DNA of 64,000 nt, taken from contig VXAI01000065.1 in the NCBI GenBank assembly GCA_013399305.1, positions 3,760,216 to 3,824,215 on the forward strand, read 5' to 3'. Origin of the DNA: Rostratula benghalensis (taxonomy: Eukaryota; Chordata; Aves; Charadriiformes; Rostratulidae). Every line of letters begins with the position of its first letter. Position 1 is the first letter of the stretch. The notes under the pieces are model-generated. The model was not told the origin of the DNA. It did not search any database and saw only the letters and a program-made list of their open reading frames with translations. This document shows, one piece after another, positions 9,593 through 21,797 of this stretch. The position numbers and the translations under genes are program-made.

Positions 9593-12500
9593 CTAAAAGA
9601 AATTATTGAATTATTACAATACAGTCACTTAGAGACGCAAAGTTTCTTTGCCATAGCTTTGGCTCCATAAATCAGTGCTGAAAATTCATTTCCATCCCTC
9701 CTCAAACAGCAAACATGTTACTAACACTATCAGATGTTCTCACATATATATAGTTTTTCTTTTTAGTGGGACTAAAAGTGTATATTTTTCCTATTCTGAG
9801 AGCCCAGCAACAAATTGAACAAGAAAATGAATACAAAAGCTACTATTTTTCTTCAGAAGCAGCCAGCAAAGTTCCACCTATATAAGTGCTGGTGTAGGAT
9901 TTCAGCCTAAACAGAAGTTTAATACAGATAGATAAAGACATTGTAAACAAACACAAACAATTTCAGATCTCAGTTAGTAGTAGAGTAACACCAAATTTCA
10001 GATGAACCCATAAATTGCATCGTGGTCACTGCAGTCAACTTTGTCACTTTGCATTCAGCTCTGTGCCTGTGACTTCTACAGATACTTCAGGAAGAATAAA
10101 TCTCCAGAATACAAGACTTCCATACCGGTTTCTTAAGGGTAAATTTTCTTTTCAACCTGCCATGTGTTTTTTGTCTCCTATGAAGTTAACCATGCAGCTC
10201 ATTACCTAGATTGTCTCCAGGGCAACTCACTCCTGTTACTCTTTATTGATCACTGAGTCCAAATGACACATTCAAACTAGGCAATGTCAAAGATGGCAAA
10301 TATTAAGTGAAATTAATTTAATCCTTCCTCTACACCGGTTAATCTTTCTCTTTCGATGGCTTATGACAGTCTATGTAGTGTAGAAAGATGATGTATCCGC
10401 CTCTCTCTATTGTTATCCTCATTGCTATGCTCTTTAAGTGTTTTTTTTAATCTCTTTTAAAAGAAAACTGGTGACTATTGTACAGTACACTTCTAATTAA
10501 GAATGCTATTACTAAACAGGGCACATGACTGTTTCATATCTTCACCTTAATTAAAAAAAACAACAAACCACTGAAAACTGCCAGTGTCCCCACAGCAAAA
10601 GCAGTGCTGGCTTAAGATCAAAAGATATTTCAATGGAATAACAAAAGATATTTCAATGGTATCATATAATTGATTAACAGAGGCAAGTAACAATGAAAAG
10701 TCATGAATGGATTAAGTTAGCTGGATAGCAGTTAGTGTTTTGAAACTAAAATAAAAGACACGCAAGAATAAATCACTAGTCAATAAATAAATGCTCTCTT
10801 CCCTTCTCACAAATGGAAGCTTCAATTCCCTTTACCAGCCGTTTTGTGAAGAAACATTTGCACAGTCCTCAGCAACTAACCATTTGCTGGGAAGTGGAGT
10901 TAATTTGTCAACAAGAAGTCACTTGGAAAGTAATAAAAATATGACAAAGATTTAATAAGCAGTACCAGCGGCCTTTATTTTTTTCACAAACACCCCATGC
11001 TTCAAAAAAAAAAATAAATTAGCCATTTACAATATATTGCAAAGGTTATCTTTTTGGTACATGGAACCTAGAGTAAAATTGCCTGTAGAAGAACATCTAA
11101 ATGGAGAACACAATCATAAATAGCAAGCCATTTCATCATTTCAGTGCACATGGTTAGTGGCAGATATTTTAGACAGAAGGCAAAGAAGAAACAAAACGTT
11201 AAAGAAAGAAAGAGCGACAAAGGGAGCTGCTTAGGATATCAGGTAAGAGAAAGAAAAAAACCACAGAAAAAAGTGTGAATCATATTTCCAAAGATTGTAA
11301 GCTGAAATGCCAAAAGTCAAGTCTTTTCCTAACTACTTACACACTAGAGGCATTGAAAAAGTGCTATCCAGAACTACGTGCAAACACTGAAAGGTGCCTG
11401 CATAATTGTCATACAAATTCTATGTCAGTTTGCTAAAGTATTGCTTTGGGCTTCATATTCCAACTCAGCTTCATATGTTTGAGAATGTGGCTTGTGATAC
11501 CCCAAATACACAAATTACTTTTTTTGCAAGTGATGCAAATGATGCAACCAAGACATTTTCTGAGAAATATCTGTGGAACCATCCATCTCTACACCTACTT
11601 CAAGATAAGGTAGGACCTACTAATTTCCAAATGACAATTAAAAAGGTTTAATTAAAGTGATGCAGAATTCTACAAGGATATTCTCGTATTTTGTTTGAGA
11701 TTGTTCAAAATTGTTTAGGGTTTTTAACAGAGAAACTTGAGCAATTTTTGAACTGAAAAGATGATGTCTCCACAGAGATATGCACCATCATAGATTAGCT
11801 TAGGTGAAGTTGTCTTCAAATTTTTTCACATTTCCAAAAGCCTCCTCTCATCCTTAGGAAGAATTTCTTACGCTGACTTTTAACACGTAACTTCATTCAG
11901 GAGATTGTTCCACTGTTATAAGTTACTGTCATAGAAATTAACCTCAGCATTTGAAATGGAAAGTATATTTTGGTTTATTTTTATTTCTCAGTACACACAT
12001 GGTTCAGGTTACACTGTTTCACATCATTACCTCTCTTTTGATTCACACTCAGTGTAGATAACAAACAGTGTGAGGAAATGATTAAGAGGCATAATATTGA
12101 CTACCAAAAGCATGAAACTGAGGAAAGCAGTAGTGTTAGCCCACATGAAGACAGTGAGACATAAAAAGACAACAGAGCTATGCCTCCTCCCTCCCTTTCC
12201 CTGCCATTTTCCTCCCTCAAAGCAAATCAAAACTTGCTCAGTCAAGGGGAATCACAGAGCCTCCAGGAAAAAGGACCAACTAAGGAGATTTCTAAGTAAT
12301 TCAAATTCACAGAAAGCCCCAAAAGCTTCATCTTAGACACAGATCTTCTCTCATGCCGTTTTTCTCATCTTTAGGTGGGGTTACTAAAACCATCCACAGG
12401 AATTTTACATTTTTTGTTTAAAAATTTCAAGACTCTGCCATTTGCCTACTTTTTGGTCACTGATCAAATGCAAATTACAGCTATGCAGCTATAGCCAAAC

Positions 12501-15098
12501 TTTCATGAGTCTGAAGATGTCAACTCTCTGGCTGTTGAGCAGTCTGAACTGTACCTGAACTGGACTGAGACCTGCCTGTGGCCAGCTGTGGAAAGCAACT
12601 AGTGGGACACAACTGATCAATTCCAGAAATCCACCTCGTGCTTTCTTCTGTAACTTTAAAATGACACAGAAGCATCAAATGAAAATACGTGGAGTTTTGT
12701 CATGTTGTAGGCTGTTGGTGGAAGTTACTTGACAGCACAAGGTTACTGTGAGGTTCTCTTCCCATCTGGTAGAGTACATATTCTCTCCCAGTTGGGCCTG
12801 ATTAATTTGCAATTAATTTAAATTCGCTTTCAGATCGAATAGGAGCAAACAAAACAATGGGGATCAGTTTCTAAGACCAGGATCATGCTGGCCCTTATGG
12901 CCAATAGGCTATATCTGACTGTGTTTTGTGACCTAACCATTACTTTTTGTCTCTGATTATTCTGATGCAGCAGCAAGAATACATGTGCCTCTGCTTCACT
13001 GCAGGACTGAAAGATTTGCTGCCTTTTCCTCTCAGGGTTTGAGGACCTGGAGATAAGGATGTACTATATTAGAAAAAAATCCATTAAATTATACCTGGGT
13101 TTACATATTCCTCTGACTAAATTTATGTACAAGATGTATAAAAAGCTCAGTCAAAAAAAGAAGAGAAAGAGGAAAACGGATAATGCAAATAAATGTGGTG
13201 CCAAGTGAAAATCCAAACAGAAAGTTCAAAATATTGCCCACTTTGATCTAAATACAGCTTCTGTGATGCACTATTCATTACTGGCTTAGTGAAAGATATG
13301 TTAAAACGATGATGGCAGTTGTATTTGAGAATGTATCATAGACTCCTGTCAGTGTTAATACTTCTAGAGACAAGGAGTTTCTTTTTTTTATGTTTGCTAC
13401 TGGAAGATATTTGCTACTGGATTTTTGCTGCTGCTACAGTATAGTCCTGGATTATTTATTCATGAGGAGTGATTTCTGATATAACATTGAATATTAACAG
13501 CTTTACTTCAGCATAGGCACTTATATTGTACGTATCATACTTGCGTATTTTCCCACAAATAGCTACTTTTAGCTATCAATAGAATATCATTATCAGAAGG
13601 TAACTAATGTAGTGACTCTTTTTGAAAAGGTAGATTTAATACTTCAGTGTAAAAAAGAAAAACCTTAATATAGCTCACTCTAGGCTACAATGAGAAGTGA
13701 CCTTTGCATCTTGATTTTCATGAAGACTGACATGAGACATACTGCAAAAGTTTTTAGGTCTGGGAGCTCTATCTGCATGGACTGGCTCAATGACTCGTTT
13801 CAGGTGCTTCAGAAGTGTATTTAAACAAAACTGACAGCACTGTTTGCCTGTTCAGACACGTTTTCTTGTATCAGTTCCACTCCTGTGAATCAGGAGGTCA
13901 GTCTGTGCAATGGAGGACTGTGAATCAAGACTGTCCTGCCTTATGAGTTCTCCCCTACTACAGAAGAAACCAGCATCTTCCAACATCAGGGACAAAGGCG
14001 GAAGGAACCCACAATAGTAGGGTTATTGTGGAAGTCCACAATAGTACTGGTATATACATATATAAAATTGGAAATAGTCAGAAGTTATCACTTCCCTCCC
14101 TCACCTCACCCCCCCCAAAGAAATGACCATGAGTAAGTCATATAAGGTTTTCTTAAAACCTTTTTTAACCTCAAGGTTAATCTGAACTGTGTTTTTAAAA
14201 ACAGAGAATTAAGCTATTTGCCTTATATATTCCCAACATTAAAAATAACTAAGGAATAGGCTGATAACTGTTCTACAGGCCTCAAGTTTATCTCCATTCT
14301 CAAACACACCACTAATTACTAAACTGGACATTCATGAAACCATCTGTCTGGCATAACCAGAGAACTGGACAAGAGGCCTTAATCCTATAGACAATCAGGT
14401 TTCAGTTCAGTGAAACTTTCAAACTATAGTAATGCTGACTGCACTAGGACTAAAAGCACATGCTGGAAATTTAGTACACAGTTAACTGCTTTCCTGCAAT
14501 GCTTTTGCATCAGCAGAAGTTTTTTCCAATTTCATTTAGCCCTGATTTGGGCTCTAATTACTTCCTTCTTGTATTGCTGGAATCAGGATTTTAAATTGCA
14601 TAATTTTTGCATTGCAATTAAGCACACACTTAACACTCCAAGAATAGTCCAGCCTAGTTTCTGAAGTTTATTCAGTACTTTTGAATAATACAGCAAACTG
14701 CAGTTACTTAATAATTGTTCTTAAATTGAGTGATGTGAACACCTATAAGTTAATTCATCTTCTTGAATGCATTGTAAAACATGGCATAAAATAAGGATCT
14801 ACATGTTATACTGTGCCATATGATTTGCAAGTGTAGTTTTGCATCTATATTCTTTAATAAAAGCAGTCCAATGTATTTCCCTATTTGAATAGAAAAACTG
14901 AAATGCTGAAAAGAAAAAAACCTCAAAAAATAGCCATAACTGACCACGCCGTCAATAAAGACATGCAAAAAAGGAGTTACTCAAAAATGGAAAAACTGAA
15001 AATAGGACTAAGAAAAATGAAGGGAAAAGTAAACACATAAAAGGCGCTTAAAGGGCTTCAAAAAAAGCTGATACAAACAATTCTAAAATATTTCTTAC
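9593..15098. other. probable intron of the minus-strand gene
   Basis: About 5.5 kb of unique AT-rich DNA. A 17-base direct repeat with 23-base period (AAAAGATATTTCAATGG) lies at 10620-10659, and a 12-base direct repeat, TTTGCTACTGGA, at 13393-13404 and 13410-13421. At 14009-14044 CCACAATAGTA occurs twice around an inverted copy. The minus-strand ORF at 12027-12245 has hydrophobic stretches and a GTAATG donor but no acceptor I trust. Confidence 0.4.
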
Positions 15099-15149
15099 CT
15101 TCTTCAGTCATTGTGTCATAATATTTTAGGTTTCCATATGATCCAAGCT
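15099..15149 (-). CDS. minus-strand internal exon (first of the in-phase chain)
   Basis: The acceptor is TTTTACTGTGATGTTGTAG and the donor is GAAG|GTAAGAAA. Of three frames only one is open. It reads (x)LGSYGNLKYYDTMTEE and leaves a G that joins the next exon (9497-9592) as glycine. The 51-base length keeps the frame if it is skipped. The acceptor is a tandem AG (GTAGAG), so a form two bases shorter is conceivable; that form would enter in phase 0 and would join directly to the phase-0 exon at 34952-34990. The tyrosine-rich YGNLKYYD segment could be a trafficking or phosphorylation motif, but this is speculation. Gene not recognised. Confidence 0.62.
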
Positions 15150-15868
15150 CTACAACATCACAGTAAAAGACACAAAGATAAGGAACCAGCAGACATTCAA
15201 TAAATGTACATGTTTTCGCATGTGCTTCATAAACTCAAACAGCGATTACACAAAAAGTTCTGCAGGACAGTGAAAAAAGGATTATAGAAACGACAGTCCC
15301 TTCTGCTCCTGGTATTTCAAAAGTCACTGGCTTTAGGTAAGTAACTTGCTAAAGTGAGATTTGGGAGTAAACACTGAAACCTAAAATTCAGCCTTTTCAA
15401 GGCAATTGACAGTTCAGTGCTTCTACATTTGGGAAAACATAATAAACCTTAACAGTACCTAATCAGCAGGAGCTTTAGAAACTAAGCTCTTTTAAAATTC
15501 CCCAGGTAAGATTTTCAAATACTAACACATACAAATTAAACATAAGAGCTCCTATCATAAAATCTAAGGAACTGTACATAATGCTGTCTTGCAAGCATTG
15601 TTTTGCCACCAGTGCTGATGCTGAGTTGCTTTAGAGGGGTTACTTACTTTAACCACTCTTGTCACTTGTGAAAATCAGAAAAAAGCATTTACTTCATCAG
15701 GTGGTATCAAACCTAAATCCATTAAATAATTAAACAGACCTGAATATATTGCATTATTGTTTTCTAGCAGGGAAGAGAAAAGGAATGGAATACAGAGATC
15801 TCCAGATCTTTAGGCCTACTATTATTTTTCTGTGTGATACAATCTTGCCTGAAATTACCTTTTCCCCC

Positions 15869-16208
15869 NNNNNNNNNNNNNNNNNNNNNNNNNNNNNNNN
15901 NNNNNNNNNNNNNNNNNNNNNNNNNNNNNNNNNNNNNNNNNNNNNNNNNNNNNNNNNNNNNNNNNNNNNNNNNNNNNNNNNNNNNNNNNNNNNNNNNNNN
16001 NNNNNNNNNNNNNNNNNNNNNNNNNNNNNNNNNNNNNNNNNNNNNNNNNNNNNNNNNNNNNNNNNNNNNNNNNNNNNNNNNNNNNNNNNNNNNNNNNNNN
16101 NNNNNNNNNNNNNNNNNNNNNNNNNNNNNNNNNNNNNNNNNNNNNNNNNNNNNNNNNNNNNNNNNNNNNNNNNNNNNNNNNNNNNNNNNNNNNNNNNNNN
16201 NNNNNNNN
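15869..16208. other. assembly gap (340 N)
   Basis: Run of undetermined bases, flanked on the left by CCTTTTCCCCC and on the right by TGTTGCTG and a T12 tract ending in AG. The homopolymers probably explain why the gap was not closed. Confidence 1.
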
Positions 16209-17022
16209 TGTTGCTGTTTTTTTTTTTTTTAGGAAAGACTTTCCATGTTTAAGAAACAGCTTAAGCAATTAAGTGTATAAATGCTGTCCAATTATTTTGG
16301 TTTTAGCTGATGCACCTCATGATCTTCCAATATTTTTCCACACAGGTGAATTTCAACAGAGGTCTGGCTATTAGTTTTTAACCACAAAATACTGTGATCA
16401 TATTCAAATCTGATACTTTCAAAGATCCTTTTTAAAAAATCTACTTGTAAATACCTGAATCTGCCAAATAAACATATTTTACATCCTTTGCAGAGACAGA
16501 GAAAGTTTCATGCCTTGTAACTACTAAATACAGGATATTATCAGTGTTAAATTTTAAATATATTTATGATTGGTTTGTAATTATCTTTTCATAGACATAC
16601 TTTATCAAAACCAGTTACAAATATTGACATACTCTTGCTCGTACAACGCAGTGTCTTACTTGAACACAAGTATGCCCAGTAGAATATGACATTACTCTTA
16701 AATCTCCATTAAAGGACAGACATAATTTAAAGATAGAATTTAATAAATTGTTTTTTAAGGATACACAATACATATGCTGGTTTGTAATAATGTTCTTACT
16801 GTTGCAATATAATCTTTGTAGCTGTTTTTACATTAAAAAAAAATCTATTCTAACATCTTGATTTTAGTCCTAAGGAGTTTAATTCCTCTCCTGGGAAGAG
16901 CTCCCAAGAACTTCAACAGAGACTTCCTCACAATACAGCATTTGGGACCACATGTGATCTTTAACTGAGGCTCAGTATCTCCTGACCCTACAGCCAGGAC
17001 CTTTGCTTAAACTAACTCTCAC

Positions 17023-17057
17023 CTATTTCTGCCTTGATGTGTCTGGCATCTGCTTTG
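17023..17057 (-). CDS. weak minus-strand exon candidate
   Basis: A 35-base segment with acceptor CCATATTGTAG and donor ATAG|GTGAGA. In the frame that fits the downstream exon 15099-15149 (split GAG codon) it reads KADARHIKAEI, which is plausible coding sequence. However, it needs two bases carried in, which neither 31229-31256 nor 34952-34990 supplies, so a further unseen exon would be required. It may be an alternative exon or chance. Confidence 0.22.
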
Positions 17058-18484
17058 CTACAATATGGGGTGAAGCATTTACTGGAGGATGAGGATGAGT
17101 GGAAAACAGAAGCCGAAAGGACTCCAAGAGTAATCAGAGAATTGGAAGTACATGCAGGAGATGACACTGACAGAAAGGGGATGTACCAACTCACAGACAA
17201 AAAAGAGTAACAATGTGGGTGCAAAAGAGCACGGCTGAGGAGAAGGTTGTACTATAGCAATAAACTTAAAAATTAACAGAATGATAGCATGAGGCCTCTG
17301 ACTCAGTGGATGAAGCAGAACAGGTTTCAGAGGAAGCCAACAACAACAGTGGATTATGGTAAATCTCAGAAGAAACAGAAGCAGCAGCAGAACAGCAGGG
17401 CACTTGACATACTGGCAATCTGGCTTAGATCTATTTGCTTCCCATCTGAAGTGAGAGATACAAGACAAACAGGAAAGAAAAAGGGAGATTCTTACAGACA
17501 CCAAAGAGAAAAGAAACACAGAGATGCATGGGAGTGCCCAATGCTCATGCCAGTACTGTTCCGGGCACTTCAGCAATTCAACTAGCTGAGGATTAAACTA
17601 GGTTAATTCTTGCAGTTAGCAAAATTATTTCCAGGAAAGCTCTAATCTTGCTAGTCAGATTAACTTCCTCAAAGCTTTTATAGTCCTATAGCCAGAGCAG
17701 AACCTTTTACACAACCACCAGTCCACTGACTGCAATGCACAATGATGATGCCAGAAACCTTCAGCTGCACGCATTCACATGAATTATTTAGTGGATTTCA
17801 AGATTACTTAGGTCAGTAGTGCTCAGCAACACAAAAGGTCAGCCTCTATACAGCCTGTCTCAAATATATTTCACAGGCTTCTGCTTTAAAATTTGGACTA
17901 AATCTGCTCTTTGGTAGTTGTTTTGAATTTTCCTGTTACAATAACATTGTGTTCAATATGACTCTAAGTAAACTCAAATTCAATTGAAGTACTTTTTGTA
18001 AAAAATAGGATATTGGAAAAAGTTCTCAGATTTTAAAATAAACTGATTTTAAATGGAATTGGAAATCTGAAATACTGTGATAAAGGGTACTTAAAAAATA
18101 CCCCCAAATCCAACATTATTAAAATTTGATAATTCCAGTTTCATGAACATGCTATTTAGTTTCCACAGGGAGGCGAAAGCAGACAGTCTGGCTGACAGCC
18201 AGTACTTGCATCCCTGCCGGTCATATAAAACAAAGAGGATGCAAGGATGCAGCTTAACAGCTGATCCTCGACAGTGACAGAATAATTGAATTAATTTGTT
18301 CCCTTCTGCATATTTTTACACCAGAAAAGAACAGAGGGTTCCTGGTAATCCTGTCTGACATTCTTGAAGCATTACAACAACATTTGCCGTATTACCTACT
18401 GTTCTCTACTGTGCATGTAGGTACCACATCAAAATAAACAGAAATCATAATGGTTTTAGTCAACAATATTAGATTATTTTTAAT

Positions 18485-19755
18485 TTCAATTGCATCTGAG
18501 ACAGCCAGCATAGCTTCACCAAGGGCAAGTCCTGCCTGACCATCTTAGTGTCCTTCTGTGATGATGTGACATCGGTGGACAAGGAAGAGCTATGGATGTC
18601 ACATATCTGGGCTTTTGTAACGCCTTTGACATTGCAGCCCACAGCATCCTTCTCTCTAAATTGGAGATTTGATGGACTGTGCAGTGGGTGAGGAACTGGT
18701 TGGACGGTCACATCCAGAAGGCAGTGATCAATGGCTCAATGTTCAGATGGAGATCAGTGACAAGTGGTATCCCTCAAGCATCCATGCTGGGACCAGTACT
18801 ACTTAACAGCTTCCTTGGTGACAGTGGAGTTGAGTGTGCCCTCAGCAAGTTTGCAGATGACATCAAGTTGAGTCATGCAGTTAGCAGGCCTGAGGGATGG
18901 GATGCCATCCAGAGGGACTGGACAAGCTTGAGAAGTGGGCCCATATGAACCTCATGAGGTTCAACAAGGCCAAGTGCAAGGACCTGCATGTGGGTAAAGG
19001 CATGCCTGGTTTCAATACCAGCTGGGGGATAAAGGGATTGAAAGCACCTCTGCTGAGAAGAACTTGAGGGGTGTTGGTGGATGTAAAGCTGGACACCAGC
19101 TGGCAATGAGTACTCTCAGCCCAGAAAGCCAACCGTGTCTTGGGCTGCATCAAAAGAAACATTGGTAACTGTTTGAGGAAGGTGATTCTGCCCTTCTATT
19201 CCGATCTTGTGGGAATGGAGTACAACACAGGAGTACAGTGGAGTACTTGGAGTACTGTGTCCAGCTCTGGGGCCCTCAGCACATGAAAGACATGAACCTG
19301 CTGGAAGCAGGTACAGAGGAGGGCCACAAAAATGATCAGAGAGATGGAACACATCTCCTATGTAGAAAGGCTGAGAGAGTTAGGGTGGTTCAGCTTGGAG
19401 AAGAGAAGCCTCTGGAGAGACCTTACTGGGGCCTTTGAATACTTAGATGGGTCTTCCAAGAAAGGTGGGAACAAGATTTTTAGTAGGATCTGTTATGACA
19501 GGACTAGATACAATGATTTTAAACTAAAAGAGGCTAGATTTAACCTAGATAAAAGGTAGGATTTTTTTCTGCTGAAGGTGGTGAAACACTGCTGGAGAGG
19601 TAGTAGATGCCCCATCCCTAGAAACACTCAAGGTCTGGTTGACAGGCCTCTCAGCAACCTAATCTAAATGAAGATGTCCCAGTGCATTGCAAGGGGTTGG
19701 ACTACATGACCTTTAAAGGTGCTTTCCAACCCAAACTATTCTATGATTCTATGAA
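18485..19755 (+). mobile_element. CR1 LINE fragment, reverse-transcriptase core to 3' end
   Basis: This copy starts within the reverse-transcriptase domain (sequence equivalent to QHGFTKGKSCLT, frame broken), passes the active-site FADDIKLSH near 18855-18881 and the C-terminal RLRELGWFSLEKRSL segment, and ends CTATTCTATGATTCTATGA. Many frameshifts and stops are present. At about 19214-19258 a short internal duplication (GAGTACA/GGAGTACTTGGAGTAC) scrambles the region. At 1.27 kb it is the longest CR1 piece in the window and belongs to a different, older subfamily than the copies at 46.7 and 56.9 kb, judging by its ATTCTATGA tail. Confidence 0.93.
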
Positions 19756-20874
19756 AAGAAATACCTAAGTACTCAGTTTATTATCAGTGTTTTTTACTCA
19801 CTAAGGGCTGTAGGCACAGTCTGTAGTGAAATACTAATTTTTCCCTTTAAGTGTAGTGCCCGACAAAAGGAGGTTGCCATAAAATAAAGAGTGGTCAGTA
19901 TTTCTCTTTGCTCTCCTGCTATAAAGATTTCAGATACAAACTTCAGTCGTACCTAGTTAATGTCTGAAATGAGACTGTATTGAGGTTTCTCTAAACACTC
20001 ATAAGATATGCAGCTATTTTACAAAGAGCAACTTGCATTACTAAAAGTGTGTATACCATCATGAAAAATGTGAACTCTCAAAACAAAGCAATGCATTGTG
20101 GGTTTCTTCAACAAGCATAAGCTCTTCTGCTTGCATAAAAAATATATTTGTATGAAAATTCATGTCACACTTCTCCAAGGTGTGGTCACAACTCCAAACA
20201 GCTTCAAAGTTGACATATCTTTTATTCAAAACAAAACTGCTACCGAGAAATCCCTGAATGCAATCCTTGAATTTTTAGTGCAAATCCACAGCTGCATTTA
20301 CTTGACCTTCCTTGTGTTTGACTTCCACAGTTATGAAGGTGTTAAGGCATAATCCTTTATCAGCATCAGTGGGAGCTTGGCTTAAAAGAAATTGTGAGGC
20401 ATTCTGGAACAAGCAGATGGAGAGCATATATTTTTCCTGAGTTTTCACACCCATAAATTCAACCTACCAAAAGGTTGAATATGTAAGACATAAGGGAAAA
20501 GTGAAACAAGAGAGTAAGGGCTCAAAATGGATAATGAAATTGAGAATGAGCATGCAGCCAAGAACTGCAACTTAAAAGCAAGCAATTTATTATTAAAAAG
20601 ATTGTAAACTTGAAGCTTAACCAAGTACTGGACACAGAAGAGAATTTTTGTGTGAGTGGTTGCACGCAGAATTCTGGAAGTCAGCAAGTTCCTGACAGTC
20701 AAGGACATTAATTGGGTAATCCATTCTTCCTCTTTACATCTTTCTGATAAGACCTCTGATTTGCGCTTCCCATTGTCAGCATGCTTAACAGGATCTCCTT
20801 TTTTTATTTACACTTTTTAAACAGAGGCTGAGGAGTTAGGCCAAAGGACTTAGGGGGATTCATACTATAGCATC
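19756..20874. other. unique non-coding sequence
   Basis: No exon, repeat or regulatory structure that I can support. Short ORFs at 20098-20352 and 20445-20708 have no splice sites or recognisable motifs. Confidence 0.4.
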
Positions 20875-21725
20875 AAGGAGGACTAGGTTGTCTTGTTTAA
20901 TATCTTTACCAAACATCTGGATGAGGGGCTTGAATGCACCCTCAGTGAATTGCAGATGGCACTAAACTAGGTGGAAGTGTTGATCTGTTTGAGAGTAGGA
21001 AGGCTCTGCAGAAGGACCTGGACAGGCTGGATTGTTGAGCCAAAGCCAATGGGATGAGGTTCAGTAAGGCTAAGTGCTGGGTCCTGCATTTTGGTCACAA
21101 CAACCCCAAGCAATGCTACAGGTTTGGGGAAGGGCGGTTGGAAAGCTTCCCAGCAGAAAAGCACCTGGGTTTGATTGCGAACAGCCAGCTTAACACGAGC
21201 CAGCAGTGTGCTAAGGTGGCCAAGAAGGCCAACAGCATCCCGGCTTGTATCAGGAATAGCATGGCTATCAGGAGTAGGGAACTGGGCATGTTTACTTTGG
21301 AGGAGACTGAGGGGAGACCTCATTGCCATCTACAACTACCTGAATAGAGGTTGTAGAGAAGTGGGCATTGGCCTCTACTCCCAAGCGAACAATGACAGGA
21401 CCAGAGGAAATATTCTGAAGTTGCAGCAGGGGAGGTTTAGATTAGTGAACAATGACAGGACCAGGGGAAATATTCTGAAGTTGCAGCAGGGGAGGTTTAG
21501 ATTAGATATGAGGAAGAATTAATTTACTGAAAGAGTCAGGCACTGGAGCAGCCTGCCCAGGGAGGTGGTTGAGTCACCATCTCTGGTGGTATTTAAGAAT
21601 CGTGTAGATGTGGCACTTCAGGGAATACTCTACTGGCCAAGATTGTAGGGGTTTTTTTGTGTGTGTGTGGTTTGACTCTATGATCTCAGAGGTGCTTTCC
21701 AGTCATGATGATTCTGTGATTCCGT
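20875..21725 (+). mobile_element. CR1 LINE fragment with an internal 60-base tandem duplication
   Basis: Translated pieces match the CR1 C-terminal region ([33 protein letters not shown]). The 5' end is truncated within the reverse transcriptase. The segment 21386-21445 is repeated at 21446-21505 with one internal difference (A/G at 21405/21465). The 3' part contains a GTGTGTGTGTG insertion near 21659-21669 and ends TGATTCTGTGATTCCG. It lies tail to tail, about 50 bases away, with the CR1 at 21777-22800. Confidence 0.93.
21386..21505. repeat. 60-base tandem duplication, two copies
   Basis: The two copies differ at one position, so the duplication happened long after the host CR1 inserted. 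It adds 20 codons in frame (the peptide [17 protein letters not shown] occurs twice). Confidence 0.93.
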
Positions 21726-21741
21726 CTTTCCCTAATCTTTA

Positions 21742-21797
21742 CTGTAATTTCTTATCCAGTCCAATTACTTTGCTGTAATTTCTTATCTAGTCCAATT
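21742..21797. repeat. 25-base direct repeat across a CR1 edge
   Basis: CTGTAATTTCTTAT-CC-AGTCCAATT at 21742-21766 recurs with TC for CC at 21773-21797, offset 31 bases. The second copy contains the CR1 sequence TCTAGTCCAATT, where the neighbouring element begins. Confidence 0.85.

Larger units (their letters stand above)
15150..18484. other. probable intron with assembly gap
   Basis: Unique AT-rich sequence interrupted by a run of N at 15869-16208. ORFs spanning the gap are artefacts. The weak exon candidate at 17023-17057 is listed separately. The ORF at 17079-17576 (minus) has no splice support. Confidence 0.4.

Noticed and set aside
11180..11247. Purine-rich plus-strand segment ending at GTAAGA that would fit exon 1 of the small gene
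   Set aside because: The frame fits, but the acceptor is weak and the sequence is low-complexity; the local exon 2 with a stop and AATAAA is a far better partner.
12027..12245. Minus-strand ORF with a hydrophobic stretch
   Set aside because: No acceptor; hydrophobic runs are common in chance AT-rich frames.
15749..16268. Long ORFs on both strands across 15869-16208
   Set aside because: They consist almost entirely of undetermined residues over the N gap.
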